Of a stretch of 64,000 nucleotides of DNA, positions 1 through 9,101 are shown one piece after another; the first letter of the stretch is position 1; each line of letters opens with the position of its first letter. The position numbers and the translations under genes were made by a program. The notes beneath the pieces are model-generated. The model was given only the letters and a program-made list of their open reading frames with translations. It did not search any database and had not been told where the DNA came from. This DNA comes from Bacteroidia bacterium (lineage in GTDB: Bacteria > Bacteroidota > Bacteroidia > B-17B0 > Aurantibacillaceae), in the NCBI GenBank assembly GCA_014378485.1, contig JACMNO010000082.1, positions 23,549 through 87,548 on the forward strand. The letters are read 5' to 3'.

Positions 1-360
1 AAAAAATTCGCCGCTAAGGCCGATCTGATCATTAGTAGCCAGGCTATCCGTGCGCTGACAACAGCCTTGATCTTTGCGCGAAATTTAGATTATAATGCCA
101 ACAAAGTTGTTATTAAAGAAGAGCTTTACGATTGTTGTGTGAAGGATTATTTTTCAGTGATCCATTCGATTGATAATTCATTCGAATCCGTATTGTTATT
201 TGCCCATAATCCAACGATTAGTGAATTTGCAGAATCACTTGTAAAAACACTGCCAATGGAAATGCCTACTTGCGCCATTGCCGGAATCAGTTTTAATACA
301 GACGATTGGAATAAAGTGAAATCAGGAGAATTGTTTATGTTTGATTATCCTAAGAAGTAA
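1..360 (+). CDS. SixA-like phosphohistidine phosphatase, 5' truncated
   Basis: The frame is open from base 1, so the gene begins before the window. The visible residues include IISSQAIRALTTA, LLFAHNPTI, MPTCAIAGI and a terminal FDYPKK. This matches the second half of the histidine phosphatase superfamily, SixA branch, where the second catalytic His is the one in HNPT. The first catalytic RHG/RHA motif would lie upstream and cannot be seen. SixA enzymes remove phosphate from phosphohistidine in phosphorelay or PTS-type proteins. The Met at position 67 is internal, because family residues are clearly conserved before it. It ends with TAA and is followed by a short AT-rich gap. Confidence 0.8.
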   Translation, partial: KKFAAKADLIISSQAIRALTTALIFARNLDYNANKVVIKEELYDCCVKDYFSVIHSIDNSFESVLLFAHNPTISEFAESLVKTLPMEMPTCAIAGISFNTDDWNKVKSGELFMFDYPKK

Positions 361-411
361 AAGCGCTCCATTTTTTATTTCTATGGATTTTGATTAAATT
401 TAAGGAAGCAA

Positions 412-600
412 ATGAAATATCATAAACCTACTATAACTATCCATTCGAATTTCAATGAAGCTGCAGAAGCTCAGGAAAAACATATTGCACAGCAAAATCC
501 TGTAGATAGAATTAAAGAAACCGTTCAACTCATTTTAAGAGTATATTCCATTTCTCCAAAAAAAACAAATACAAATTTGATTTACATTGATAGAGAATGA
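412..600 (+). CDS. Small hypothetical protein upstream of a nucleotidyltransferase
   Basis: A 62-residue protein that I do not recognise. It is hydrophilic, with no signal peptide or membrane segment, and it has a short central stretch rich in Glu, Ala and Gln. An AGGAAG sequence sits about 6 bases before the ATG and makes a good ribosome binding site. Its stop codon overlaps the next start (ATGA at 597-600), which strongly suggests translational coupling to the nucleotidyltransferase-like gene. A small protein paired with a nucleotidyltransferase resembles some toxin-antitoxin or MNT/HEPN-type modules, but nothing in the small protein itself proves that. Confidence 0.6.
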   Translation: MKYHKPTITIHSNFNEAAEAQEKHIAQQNPVDRIKETVQLILRVYSISPKKTNTNLIYIDRE

Positions 601-1073
601 ACATTTTCATTGAAAATCATCAATTACTCTTAAAATCTCTTATAAAACATGAGGTGAATTTTTTGTTGGTTGGTGGTTATGCTGTTATTTATTACGGTTA
701 CAAACGTACAACCGGAGATATGGATTTATGGATTGAACCATCCAATGAAAATAAACTAAAATTAATTAAAGTATTGAAAGAGTTTGAGTTTGATGATAAA
801 GGCATAGAATACATTAATCAACTTGACTTCACAAAACACCTTGCTTTTCATTTTTGGGAAGAACCTGAAAGAGTAGATTGCTTAACCAGAATCAGTGTAG
901 TAAACTTTAAGGAAGCTTTTGAACAAAAAGTAGTTGCAGATATTGAAGGTATAAATGTCCCTATCATCCAATATAAGCACCTTATAATATCAAAGCTAAG
1001 CTCTGACAGGATAAAAGATAAAGCAGACGTTGATGAATTACAAAAAGTTAACCGTCATAAACCAAACGAATAA
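597..1073 (+). CDS. Nucleotidyltransferase-fold protein (AbiEii/MNT/DUF6036-like)
   Basis: This 158-residue protein carries LVGGYAVIYYGYKRTTGDMDLW near residues 24-45. It shows the GG motif (residues 26-27) and the paired acidic residues D41 and D43 of the minimal nucleotidyltransferase fold. A further Asp in ERVDCL near residue 94 may be the third metal ligand. Proteins of this kind transfer nucleotides to tRNA or protein, often as parts of toxin-antitoxin systems, but the substrate here is unknown. It is translationally coupled to the 62-residue ORF before it by a 4-base overlap. The length is short for AbiEii and closer to DUF6036-like proteins. Confidence 0.7.
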   Translation: MNIFIENHQLLLKSLIKHEVNFLLVGGYAVIYYGYKRTTGDMDLWIEPSNENKLKLIKVLKEFEFDDKGIEYINQLDFTKHLAFHFWEEPERVDCLTRISVVNFKEAFEQKVVADIEGINVPIIQYKHLIISKLSSDRIKDKADVDELQKVNRHKPNE

Positions 1074-1125
1074 GTTAAAAAAAGAGTCCTATTATTTTTA
1101 TTAAAAATCTTTTTGATTAACTAAA

Positions 1126-2769
1126 CTACTGTACTACATTCAGCTTACTTTTCCGGTAGCCGTACATTAAATATACAACAAGGCCAATTACAAGCCACAC
1201 TCCAAACATCATCCAGTTGGTCCAGCCCATACCTGTAAGCAGATAACAGCAAGACAATAAACCAAGCACAGGGATCAGGGAATAATTCTTAATGAAAGAA
1301 AAAATGGCAAGGGTGATCCACACCAGGTAAAATACAATCATTGGAATATTATAGGACGTATCATCATTGATAATCATACTCGCATGGTTAGAAAAAATAA
1401 CAGCTAAAGAGACAACTGTTATTACCGGAACAATGTATTTAGAATTAATATAAGGCATTTTAAATTTTCCTTTTTCTTTGGCATTCATATTACGTGGCAG
1501 GATCAACACACCGCCACATACCAATACAAAGGCAAATAAAGTTCCGATACTGGTAAAGTCTAAAACAAACTTTGGTGTGGTAAAGAAAATAGGAATACCA
1601 ACTACTAAACCGGTTATTAAAGTGGAGAATGCCGGAGTTTTATATTTAGGATGGATCTCTGCAAATTTCTTTGGCAATAATCCGTCGCGGCTCATAGCCA
1701 TCCAGATCCTTGGTTGCCCCATTTGAAATACCAAAATCACACTAGTCATTGCTATTACCGCTGCAAAGGATACAATAAATAACATCCACTTAATACCTTT
1801 TAAAGCAAACACTTCTGCTAAAGGATCGGATACGTTTAAAGCAGTATAAGAAACCATTCCTGTTAAGACAAGAGCTAAAATAATAAATACAACGGTGCAA
1901 ATAATTAATGAATAGATCATACCACGCGGCAGATCTCGCTGAGGATTTTTGCTTTCTTCAGCTAAGGTAGAAACAGCATCAAAACCAATGTATGCAAAAA
2001 ACACCCCTGATACTCCTGCCATCACTCCACTGAATTGGTTCGGCATAAACGGTGTCCAATTATCAATGTCAACATAAGATGCGCCAACGATGATCACCAG
2101 CAAAATGATAGCGAGTTTTATGATAACCATAATATTACTGGCATTGCGGGATTCCTTAGTCCCAACATAAACTAACCAGGTTACTAAAATATTGATCATC
2201 ACTGCCGGCAGATCAAAAATAAGTTTTACACCCATAACAACCGGTGCAGTATTCCAGGCATCACTCAACTTACCAACTTTGCTATCCAAAAAAGCTTGAT
2301 GCGAATCAGGATAATTATTTGTTAACCAAGTTGGGATGTGCAAGCCAAATCCTTCAATTAAATTCACAAAATAACCGCTCCATGAAAATGCTACATAAAT
2401 ATTACCAATAGAATATTCCATTAAAAGTGCCCAGCCAATAATCCAGGCAGCCAACTCACCAAAAGAAACATACGCATATGTGTAGGCACTTCCGGAGGCA
2501 GGGACACGCGTTGCAAAATCAGCATAACACATAGCAGTGAAGCCGCAGGCAATCGCACAAATAACAAACAAAAATACTACTGCCGGCCCGCCCGAAAAAC
2601 ATGCAGAACCAATACTGCTAAAACTACCCGCCCCAATAATGGCGGCGATACCGAAAAAAGTTAAGTCTCTAACAGTTAGTACCCGGTGTAAACCAACTCC
2701 ATGGCTTTCAGCATCGGTAATAGCTGTAATTGATTTTCTGCGAAGTAAATTATTAAAAATAAAACCCAT
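1126..2769 (-). CDS. APC-superfamily amino acid permease (CAT type)
   Basis: A 547-residue polytopic inner-membrane protein with about 12-14 hydrophobic segments. The N-terminal segment has GIAAIIGAGSFSSIG, the unwound helix-1 region of APC transporters. The middle contains YIGFDAVSTLAEESKNPQRD, the signature of the cationic amino acid transporter (CAT/YfnA) branch. It probably takes up amino acids coupled to protons, but the substrate cannot be read from sequence. It is the last gene of a minus-strand run of five, 34 bases after the preceding membrane protein, so it may be co-transcribed or have its own promoter. Confidence 0.88.
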   Translation of the reverse strand: MGFIFNNLLRRKSITAITDAESHGVGLHRVLTVRDLTFFGIAAIIGAGSFSSIGSACFSGGPAVVFLFVICAIACGFTAMCYADFATRVPASGSAYTYAYVSFGELAAWIIGWALLMEYSIGNIYVAFSWSGYFVNLIEGFGLHIPTWLTNNYPDSHQAFLDSKVGKLSDAWNTAPVVMGVKLIFDLPAVMINILVTWLVYVGTKESRNASNIMVIIKLAIILLVIIVGASYVDIDNWTPFMPNQFSGVMAGVSGVFFAYIGFDAVSTLAEESKNPQRDLPRGMIYSLIICTVVFIILALVLTGMVSYTALNVSDPLAEVFALKGIKWMLFIVSFAAVIAMTSVILVFQMGQPRIWMAMSRDGLLPKKFAEIHPKYKTPAFSTLITGLVVGIPIFFTTPKFVLDFTSIGTLFAFVLVCGGVLILPRNMNAKEKGKFKMPYINSKYIVPVITVVSLAVIFSNHASMIINDDTSYNIPMIVFYLVWITLAIFSFIKNYSLIPVLGLLSCCYLLTGMGWTNWMMFGVWLVIGLVVYLMYGYRKSKLNVVQ

Positions 2770-2803
2770 ACTTAAAAACTATTAATGCTTTAAACAAATA
2801 TAA

Positions 2804-4327
2804 CTATTTAACTAAATGTTTGATAAAAGGAATTTTTTTTAAGATTCCAGGATTCAGATACAGTAACGGAATCATTAATAAAAATGGGATAAAAGGGACT
2901 TTATACCTTACAATCGCTCCAGTGACGGTTGTCGTAATACCTATTAAGATAAATGAAATGATGATGATAGAAATAAAACAGATCAATAAATTATGATCTA
3001 TAAAAGCCTTTTCCTTAAACACAAAACAAAATATAAAAAATAAAAGAATTCCTAAATTTTCAGCAGAAGCCATGAGCTCAAGAACAGAACGACTGTCATA
3101 AAAAAAAGGTTTGCAAAGCACATTATAAAAAGACTGTGGAATTAGTTTAACAAAAGAAGAGAAAGAATACTGTAACCTGTCTATATTAATAGCTGAACCC
3201 GAAGGTGCGCAGGTTGCTTCCAATGAAAAGTAAGAAGTGTCTTTATTATTGGTTTCATAAATCGTATCTCTTAAATTGTGGGTATCCCAATACATAAAAG
3301 CGGAATGCCTATCAAGCTGGTACAAATTATTAACGGTATCCACCCTTTTGTAATGTGTGGAATCTTTATATTCCAAACGAATATATTTCTCTCCTCTCAT
3401 AAAAAAGATCCCTCCTTTACTTAGGCTCACAAAATCATTCTGCCTCACGACAATGGTATTCAATACATCTTTATTGAAAACAAATTTTAAGGTTACAATT
3501 CCAATACCGTAGATCAACACCATCGAGCCCGCATAAAACAACATCACTCTTTTAATCCTGTAATGTTTAACAATTACAAACAATATTAATGGAATAATCA
3601 ACAAAGCAATAATGTATGGCTTGATGATCATGAAAAAGAAAACCGAAGTGGCAAAAAGTAAAAAGTATTTGAATTTAAATTGCCGGTGAATAAATAATTT
3701 GACAAATGAATATGTAAACAATCCTAATAAGCAGATAGCAATAGGTTCCTTTAAAACTCCCGAAGTCCAGAATAAAATAGAAGGTGTTAAAAAAATGATT
3801 GCTGCGAGAATAATTTCTTTTTTTGGAAAATATTTTTTAAAGGTTTTATAAAAAGCATATTGGCCAATAAAAGACAAGATCAACATTACTAAAGCATGTA
3901 CAGCATATTGCCCGAATGAGAATAACATAATCAGCGCATTTAGCCGAATGGGTGTACGGTTATCATTTAAAAAAAAATCAGAGGTCACATCAGCCCTGCC
4001 CCATTTTTCAATATGCTTAAAATAAGGATCGTACAGTGAGTCTGTATCCATTTCAGAATGCAGACCAAATATCATTTTGAAAAAATCAGGAACATGTTTA
4101 GGTAATGCGTTGTATATTATTTTAGCGTCATGCAGTGTTGAAACACTGTCGCCGTTAAACCCCGAGGGGTAATAGCAAAAATATACCCAGTAATAAGCAT
4201 AACAGGCCAGGCATTTAATAATTAAAATTCCAAAAATCAATTTCAACGACAGATGATCGTCTTTAAAAAAAGAAATCCTGCTTATTAAAAAGCAAAACAC
4301 TAAAAAATATATTGAAGCTACAATCAA
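2804..4327 (-). CDS. Polytopic membrane protein, possibly GT-C-like
   Basis: A 507-residue protein with roughly ten hydrophobic segments. After the first two helices comes a long polar loop (about residues 55-130), and a second polar region lies around residues 285-390. Family resemblance is weak. The motif PSILFWTSGVLKEPIAI after a helix recalls GT-C glycosyltransferases and Wzy/EpsG-like polymerases, where FW-S-x-x-KE/KD motifs are common. I infer a role with lipid-linked sugars but cannot name a substrate. It starts 6 bases after the GNAT gene stop, so it belongs to the same transcription unit. Confidence 0.6.
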   Translation of the reverse strand: MIVASIYFLVFCFLISRISFFKDDHLSLKLIFGILIIKCLACYAYYWVYFCYYPSGFNGDSVSTLHDAKIIYNALPKHVPDFFKMIFGLHSEMDTDSLYDPYFKHIEKWGRADVTSDFFLNDNRTPIRLNALIMLFSFGQYAVHALVMLILSFIGQYAFYKTFKKYFPKKEIILAAIIFLTPSILFWTSGVLKEPIAICLLGLFTYSFVKLFIHRQFKFKYFLLFATSVFFFMIIKPYIIALLIIPLILFVIVKHYRIKRVMLFYAGSMVLIYGIGIVTLKFVFNKDVLNTIVVRQNDFVSLSKGGIFFMRGEKYIRLEYKDSTHYKRVDTVNNLYQLDRHSAFMYWDTHNLRDTIYETNNKDTSYFSLEATCAPSGSAINIDRLQYSFSSFVKLIPQSFYNVLCKPFFYDSRSVLELMASAENLGILLFFIFCFVFKEKAFIDHNLLICFISIIIISFILIGITTTVTGAIVRYKVPFIPFLLMIPLLYLNPGILKKIPFIKHLVK

Positions 4328-4333
4328 ATTAAT

Positions 4334-4771
4334 TTAATATTCTTCAAAAAATTTAATTCCCATTAAACGCTTATTTCCTTCCAGGCTTTCGAAGCCAAAC
4401 TGAGCATATAAACTGTGAGCATCTAAAGTAGCTAACATAAAACGACGTAGTTTTTTTATAACTTCTTGTTCCATTATAAATTTTATCAACTCTTTACTTA
4501 AGTCCTGCCCTCGGTAATCTTTATCTATAAATACATCCGCTAAATAACCAAAAGTAGCGTAATCAGTGATCACTCTTGCAAAACCCACTTGCATATGATT
4601 ATGATATATCCCAAAGCATAAGCTGCCTTCAATTGATTGCTTAACAATTTCTAATGGAATATTTTTTGCCCAGTAACTTTCTTCACTTAAGTAGTGATGG
4701 ATATAATCAATTTTCAATTTTGATTTATTAGTGGAATACAAATACTCACCTATTTGTTTTTCATTTATCAT
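4334..4771 (-). CDS. GNAT family N-acetyltransferase
   Basis: A 145-residue protein with the GNAT fold. Strand beta-4 reads YLADVFIDKDYRG, followed by the acetyl-CoA loop RGQDLSKEL (R/Q-x-x-G/A type). The C-terminal DAHSLYAQFGFESL is the usual Y-x-x-x-GF ending. The length is normal for a single-domain GNAT that acetylates a small molecule or a protein amine. Its start overlaps the preceding gene by 4 bases (ATGA), so translation is coupled. The substrate is unknown. Confidence 0.85.
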   Translation of the reverse strand: MINEKQIGEYLYSTNKSKLKIDYIHHYLSEESYWAKNIPLEIVKQSIEGSLCFGIYHNHMQVGFARVITDYATFGYLADVFIDKDYRGQDLSKELIKFIMEQEVIKKLRRFMLATLDAHSLYAQFGFESLEGNKRLMGIKFFEEY

Positions 4772-5628
4772 AGATTGTTTACGATAGCTAATTGTTTCGT
4801 TTTAGAATCAAACACAAAACGGGTGATTTTTTTAATACCCAAACCGGAAAAAGTAAAGAGTGTTTCCCATTGTCTGCTTTGTTCATTATATCGCAAAAGA
4901 TCAGCATTTTCTGATTTGATTAATCCTAATTCATCATGCCAGATGAAATCTTCATTAGTTGAAGGATAGGATGCGTATACATTGCTCTCTTTCAAGGCAG
5001 GGTCATAGATCCTGAAATGTGTGGACGAAGAATCTTTTATAGCATAAATGAATTTGGAGCTTGCTCCTATTTTCTTAAAAGCCCTGGTTGGGTGTTCACA
5101 AATCCATGTGTCCTTATTAGTTTTCAAATTCAATGCTCTTAACGAATGTGGGTTTGTTAGCTTAAAATACAAAAGCGTATCAGTATTTAACCAGGCATGA
5201 TAACCAACAGAATCAGTACCTTCATGAATAATTTTTTTAAATGTTCCATCCATATTGAATTGCCACAAACGTTGTGCGGAATCTTTCTCTACAACTACTG
5301 CGCTTAAACCCGTGCCATTGGGAATTATGGTGGGAGAATATTCACTTACCTGTGACTTGGTAAGATTTATATGTGTTTTTTTTGAAATAGAATATTGGTA
5401 CAAGTCCGCTTGTTTACTCTCATCGATACTCACATAAATCACAGATTTACGATTAGTTGTAAATACAGGCTGGTTATCATAACCCAAACGCTTATTGATA
5501 TTCAGCGCATTTTTATAAATATATTTTCCTTCTTTTTTTTCTACTTTAAACAACCAGATATCGGTTTCGGGTAGTTGTGCAAAAGCAATGAATGGAGTCA
5601 GAAAGCTTATTAATAATACTTTTTTCAT
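4768..5628 (-). CDS. Secreted beta-propeller-like protein
   Basis: A 286-residue protein with a clear Sec signal peptide (MKKVLLISFLTPFIAFAQ, cleavage after about residue 17). The mature part shows repeated units resembling PD40/TolB-type blades, such as GYDNQPVFTTNRKSVIYVS followed by SEYSPTIIPNGTGLSAVVV. Such proteins are usually periplasmic or surface exposed and bind peptides or glycans; no catalytic motif is visible. It overlaps the PAP2 gene by one base and the GNAT gene by four, so all three appear to be translated from one message. Confidence 0.65.
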   Translation of the reverse strand: MKKVLLISFLTPFIAFAQLPETDIWLFKVEKKEGKYIYKNALNINKRLGYDNQPVFTTNRKSVIYVSIDESKQADLYQYSISKKTHINLTKSQVSEYSPTIIPNGTGLSAVVVEKDSAQRLWQFNMDGTFKKIIHEGTDSVGYHAWLNTDTLLYFKLTNPHSLRALNLKTNKDTWICEHPTRAFKKIGASSKFIYAIKDSSSTHFRIYDPALKESNVYASYPSTNEDFIWHDELGLIKSENADLLRYNEQSRQWETLFTFSGLGIKKITRFVFDSKTKQLAIVNNL

Positions 5629-6212
5629 TATACTTCAACGGTTTGGTGAAACCTTTTCTTAAACGTGAATTGAATCAATAAGTAAATCATATATCCCCAA
5701 AATAAGCCAACGAGCAAGCCCACAAAAATATCAGAAGGATAATGCACGCCCAAATAAATACGTGAATATGCCGTTAAACCAGCCCATGCAAAAAATGTGC
5801 TTCTGAACAGTAAAGATTCCTTGCTAAATAATAAAAACAGTAACATAGCTATACCGAAACTATTAGTGGAATGCCCCGAAAAAAAGCCATATATGCCACC
5901 TCTATAACCATTAACAATATGCACTTGCGATTGGATTTCAATATTGTGTGTTGGTCGGTAACGCTTAATGGCATGCTTAGTAATGTTTGAGGTTTGATCC
6001 GTTAGAATAATCATTAAACCCAGAAACCCCAGTAAAATAAAGAGTTTTCGGGAACCATATCTCTTGTAAACCATGAATAACCAGTAAGCAAACAGTGGAG
6101 AAAAGATCCAGATTCCCGATACATACCACATTAAAAGATCAATAAGTGGGCTATGACAAGCATTAATTATAAGCAATAACTGCCTGTCTAATAATTCCAA
6201 TTGGTCTAACAT
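5628..6212 (-). CDS. PAP2-family lipid phosphatase
   Basis: A 194-residue inner-membrane protein carrying all three PAP2 motifs: K79-x6-RP (KHAIKRYRP), SGH at residues 112-114, and SR-x5-H-x3-D at residues 150-161 (SRIYLGVHYPSD). Five or six hydrophobic segments surround them. Such enzymes dephosphorylate undecaprenyl pyrophosphate, phosphatidate or lipid A phosphates on the periplasmic side. It is the first gene of the minus-strand run and is divergent from purH. The start LDQLELLDRQLLLIIN is typical of the undecaprenyl-pyrophosphatase-like branch, but substrate assignment is inference. Confidence 0.85.
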   Translation of the reverse strand: MLDQLELLDRQLLLIINACHSPLIDLLMWYVSGIWIFSPLFAYWLFMVYKRYGSRKLFILLGFLGLMIILTDQTSNITKHAIKRYRPTHNIEIQSQVHIVNGYRGGIYGFFSGHSTNSFGIAMLLFLLFSKESLLFRSTFFAWAGLTAYSRIYLGVHYPSDIFVGLLVGLFWGYMIYLLIQFTFKKRFHQTVEV

Positions 6213-6348
6213 TATTTAAAAGTATGTAAAAAGACTTCATATGTTGCATTTTTCCATTAAAACCAGATTGTTAAAAACTTGTTATCAGTAGATTGTTATA
6301 GATTTTTCAGCACTTTTCAACAAAGTAGTGATATGCAGTTCGAACAAT

Positions 6349-6356
6349 TATCTTTG
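6349..6356 (+). promoter_or_regulatory. Putative Bacteroidota -7 box upstream of purH
   Basis: TATCTTTG matches the TAnnTTTG -7 consensus of the primary Bacteroidota sigma factor exactly. It lies 16 bases before the ATG at 6373. No good TTTG -33 element is seen at the expected spacing, so this is a half-supported promoter. It argues for the downstream start of purH, because transcription would begin after the upstream alternative start at 6328. Confidence 0.4.
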
Positions 6357-6372
6357 TGTTTTACTAGAGTTT

Positions 6373-7902
6373 ATGAGCAATTTAAAGAAAATAAATAGTG
6401 CCCTGATTTCCGTTTATTACAAAGATAACCTTGAACCGGTTATCAAAAAATTAAACGAGTTAGGCGTAACGATTTATAGTACAGGAGGTACCCAAACATT
6501 TATTGAAAAATTGGGAGCACCCGTGAAATCAGTTGAAGGACTCACTTCTTTTCCAGAGATTCTTGGAGGAAGAGTGAAAACATTACATCCAAAAATTTTT
6601 GGTGGCATTTTGGGAAGACGAGAATTAGATGCCGATGTAGCCCAAATGGAACAACATGAAATTCCCAATATTGATTTGGTGATTGTTGACCTTTACCCTT
6701 TTGAAGAAACACTTGCAAGCGGTGCATCAGAAGAAGATATTATCGAAAAAATTGACATTGGAGGTATTTCCCTGATCAGGGCAGCCGCTAAAAATTTCAA
6801 TGATGTGGTCATCGTTTCTTCTAGAAATGATTACTCTTCGCTATTGAATTTACTGAACGAAAAAAATGGTTTTTCAGATATTTCTGACCGTAAAACTTAT
6901 GCCGCTAAAGCATTTGCCATGAGCAGCTATTACGACACGGCTATCTTTAATTACTTTAATGCAACTGAGCAATTACCGATTTTAAGAAACAGTATTAACA
7001 ATGGCTCTGCGCTGCGTTACGGAGAAAATCCCCATCAAAAAGGTGTCTTCTATGGCGATATGGAAGCGATGTTTGAAAAATTGAACGGTAAAGAATTATC
7101 TTACAATAATTTATTGGACGTAGATGCGGCGGTTAACTTAATAGCTGATTTCATAGAAGAACCAACCTTTGCTATTTTAAAACACAACAATGCATGCGGC
7201 ATTGCCAGCAGACCGAAATTAGCAGATGCTTATAAAGATGCCTTAGCGGGTGATCCTGTTTCAGCGTTCGGAGGAATTTTAATCAGCAATACCGAAATTG
7301 ATTTTGAAACAGCAGAAGAGATTCATAAACTATTTTGTGAAGTGGTAATCGCGCCTTCCTATTCTGCAAACGCATTGGCCATCTTAAAAACAAAGAACAA
7401 CCGCATCATCCTCGTTCAGAAGCCGTTAGAGCTTCCTCAAAAACAAATTCGTACTTTACTGAATGGTATCGTTGAGCAGGACAGAGATTCGGTTTCAGAA
7501 ACAAATAGTAATTTACAAACCGTAACTAACGTAGCGCCTACTGAAGCGCAAATTAAAGATTTGTTATTCGCAAACAAACTGGCAAAACATACAAAATCCA
7601 ACACGGTTGTATTGGCTAAAAACAATCAGTTATTGGCGAGTGGCACTGGGCAAACATCCCGTGTAGATGCTTTAAAACAGGCTATTGTAAAAGCGGAAAA
7701 CTTTGGTTTTGATCTGAAAGGCGCTGTGATGGCCAGTGATGCCTTTTTTCCTTTTGCAGATTGTGTGGAGATTGCCCACAAAGTTGGCATTGATACTGTT
7801 ATTCAACCAGGGGGCTCCATTAAGGATAAAGATAGTATAGAATATTGCAATGAAAAAGGCATGAGCATGGTATTTACAGGAACAAGACATTTTAAACACT
7901 AG
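6373..7902 (+). CDS. purH: Bifunctional AICAR transformylase/IMP cyclohydrolase
   Basis: The protein of 509 residues catalyses the last two steps of IMP synthesis: formyl transfer from 10-formyl-THF to AICAR, then cyclisation. The N-terminal MGS-like cyclohydrolase domain shows STGGT and GRVKTLHPKIFGGIL. The transformylase domain shows RYGENPHQ, LKHNNACG and the terminal GTRHFKH ending that is typical of PurH. A longer frame opens at 6328, but family proteins start at the MSNLKKINSALISVY position. A -7 box lies between the two candidates, so I place the start at 6373. It stands 134 bases upstream of mreB, an arrangement common in Bacteroidota. Confidence 0.95.
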   Translation: MSNLKKINSALISVYYKDNLEPVIKKLNELGVTIYSTGGTQTFIEKLGAPVKSVEGLTSFPEILGGRVKTLHPKIFGGILGRRELDADVAQMEQHEIPNIDLVIVDLYPFEETLASGASEEDIIEKIDIGGISLIRAAAKNFNDVVIVSSRNDYSSLLNLLNEKNGFSDISDRKTYAAKAFAMSSYYDTAIFNYFNATEQLPILRNSINNGSALRYGENPHQKGVFYGDMEAMFEKLNGKELSYNNLLDVDAAVNLIADFIEEPTFAILKHNNACGIASRPKLADAYKDALAGDPVSAFGGILISNTEIDFETAEEIHKLFCEVVIAPSYSANALAILKTKNNRIILVQKPLELPQKQIRTLLNGIVEQDRDSVSETNSNLQTVTNVAPTEAQIKDLLFANKLAKHTKSNTVVLAKNNQLLASGTGQTSRVDALKQAIVKAENFGFDLKGAVMASDAFFPFADCVEIAHKVGIDTVIQPGGSIKDKDSIEYCNEKGMSMVFTGTRHFKH

Positions 7903-8036
7903 GTTCAGAATCTGGAAAAATAATTTATGTCAAAAAAATAATGTCACGAATAGTAGAAGTACAAAAACCAAAGAATACATTAATAAATCCAAAAAATATA
8001 TAACACTTTAACATAACAATAAACTAATTTTCACAT

Positions 8037-9059
8037 ATGGCTTTATTCGATTTTTTAACCCAGGACATTGCAATTGACTTAGGTACAGCCAACACTATCA
8101 TCATTCATAACGAAAAAGTGGTAGTTGATCAACCAAGTATTGTTGCAGTGGATAGAACTACAGGTAAGGTGATTGCGGTTGGCAAACAGGCGCAGATGAT
8201 GCATGGAAAAACACATGAGAATATTAAAACCATTCGTCCATTAAGAGATGGGGTGATTGCCGATTTCCAGGCAGCTGAGGAAATGATCAAAGGAATGATC
8301 AAAATGATTAACCCAGGAAATCGTTTTTTTAAACCTTCTTTACGTATGGTAATTTGTATCCCAAGCGGGATTACAGAGGTTGAAAAACGTGCGGTACGTG
8401 ACAGTGCTGAACATGCAGGAGCGAAAGAAGTTTACATGATTCATGAACCCATGGCAGCCGCAATTGGTATGGGCATTGATGTGGAAGAACCTATGGGAAA
8501 TATGATCATCGATATTGGTGGTGGTACTTCTGAAATTGCGGTAATTGCGTTAGGAGGAATTGTATGTGATAAATCAACTCGTATTGCCGGTGATGATTTT
8601 AACGCGAACATTGAAGAATACATGCGTCGCCAGCATAACATTTTAATTGGAGAGCGAAGTGCAGAGCAAGTAAAAATTGAAGTTGGGGCGGCCATGACTG
8701 AAATCGAAAATCCCCCGGCAGATTATGCCGTTCAAGGGCGCGATTTAATGAGTGGTATTCCTAAAGAAGTATTTGTTAGTTATGTTGAGATTGCTCATTG
8801 CCTTGATAAATCTATTTCCAAGATTGAAGAAGCGATTTTAAATGCCTTGGAGATGACACCCCCGGAATTAGCGGCCGACATTTACCGTACTGGTATTTAT
8901 ATGGCAGGTGGTGGTTCTTTATTAAGAGGATTAGATAAACGTATTTCATTAAAAACAAAATTGCCGGTCCATGTGTGTGAGGATCCGTTAAGAGCTGTTG
9001 CCCGCGGAACAGGCATAGCCCTTAAAAATGTTCACAAATTTCCTTTCTTAATCAAATAA
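8037..9059 (+). CDS. mreB: Rod-shape-determining protein MreB
   Basis: A 340-residue actin-like ATPase that polymerises under the inner membrane and guides the elongation machinery. The phosphate-1 loop IAIDLGTANT, the IDIGGGTSEIAV phosphate-2 loop and the adenosine motif MAGGGSLLRGLD are all present at the expected positions. Full length. It heads the rod-shape cluster, with mreC, mreD, mrdA and rodA downstream on the same strand. Unusually, an outer-membrane barrel gene lies between it and mreC. Confidence 0.97.
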   Translation: MALFDFLTQDIAIDLGTANTIIIHNEKVVVDQPSIVAVDRTTGKVIAVGKQAQMMHGKTHENIKTIRPLRDGVIADFQAAEEMIKGMIKMINPGNRFFKPSLRMVICIPSGITEVEKRAVRDSAEHAGAKEVYMIHEPMAAAIGMGIDVEEPMGNMIIDIGGGTSEIAVIALGGIVCDKSTRIAGDDFNANIEEYMRRQHNILIGERSAEQVKIEVGAAMTEIENPPADYAVQGRDLMSGIPKEVFVSYVEIAHCLDKSISKIEEAILNALEMTPPELAADIYRTGIYMAGGGSLLRGLDKRISLKTKLPVHVCEDPLRAVARGTGIALKNVHKFPFLIK

Positions 9060-9101
9060 AAAAATTAAAAAAAACAGTATTAACAGTAAAAAAAACGACT
9101 T

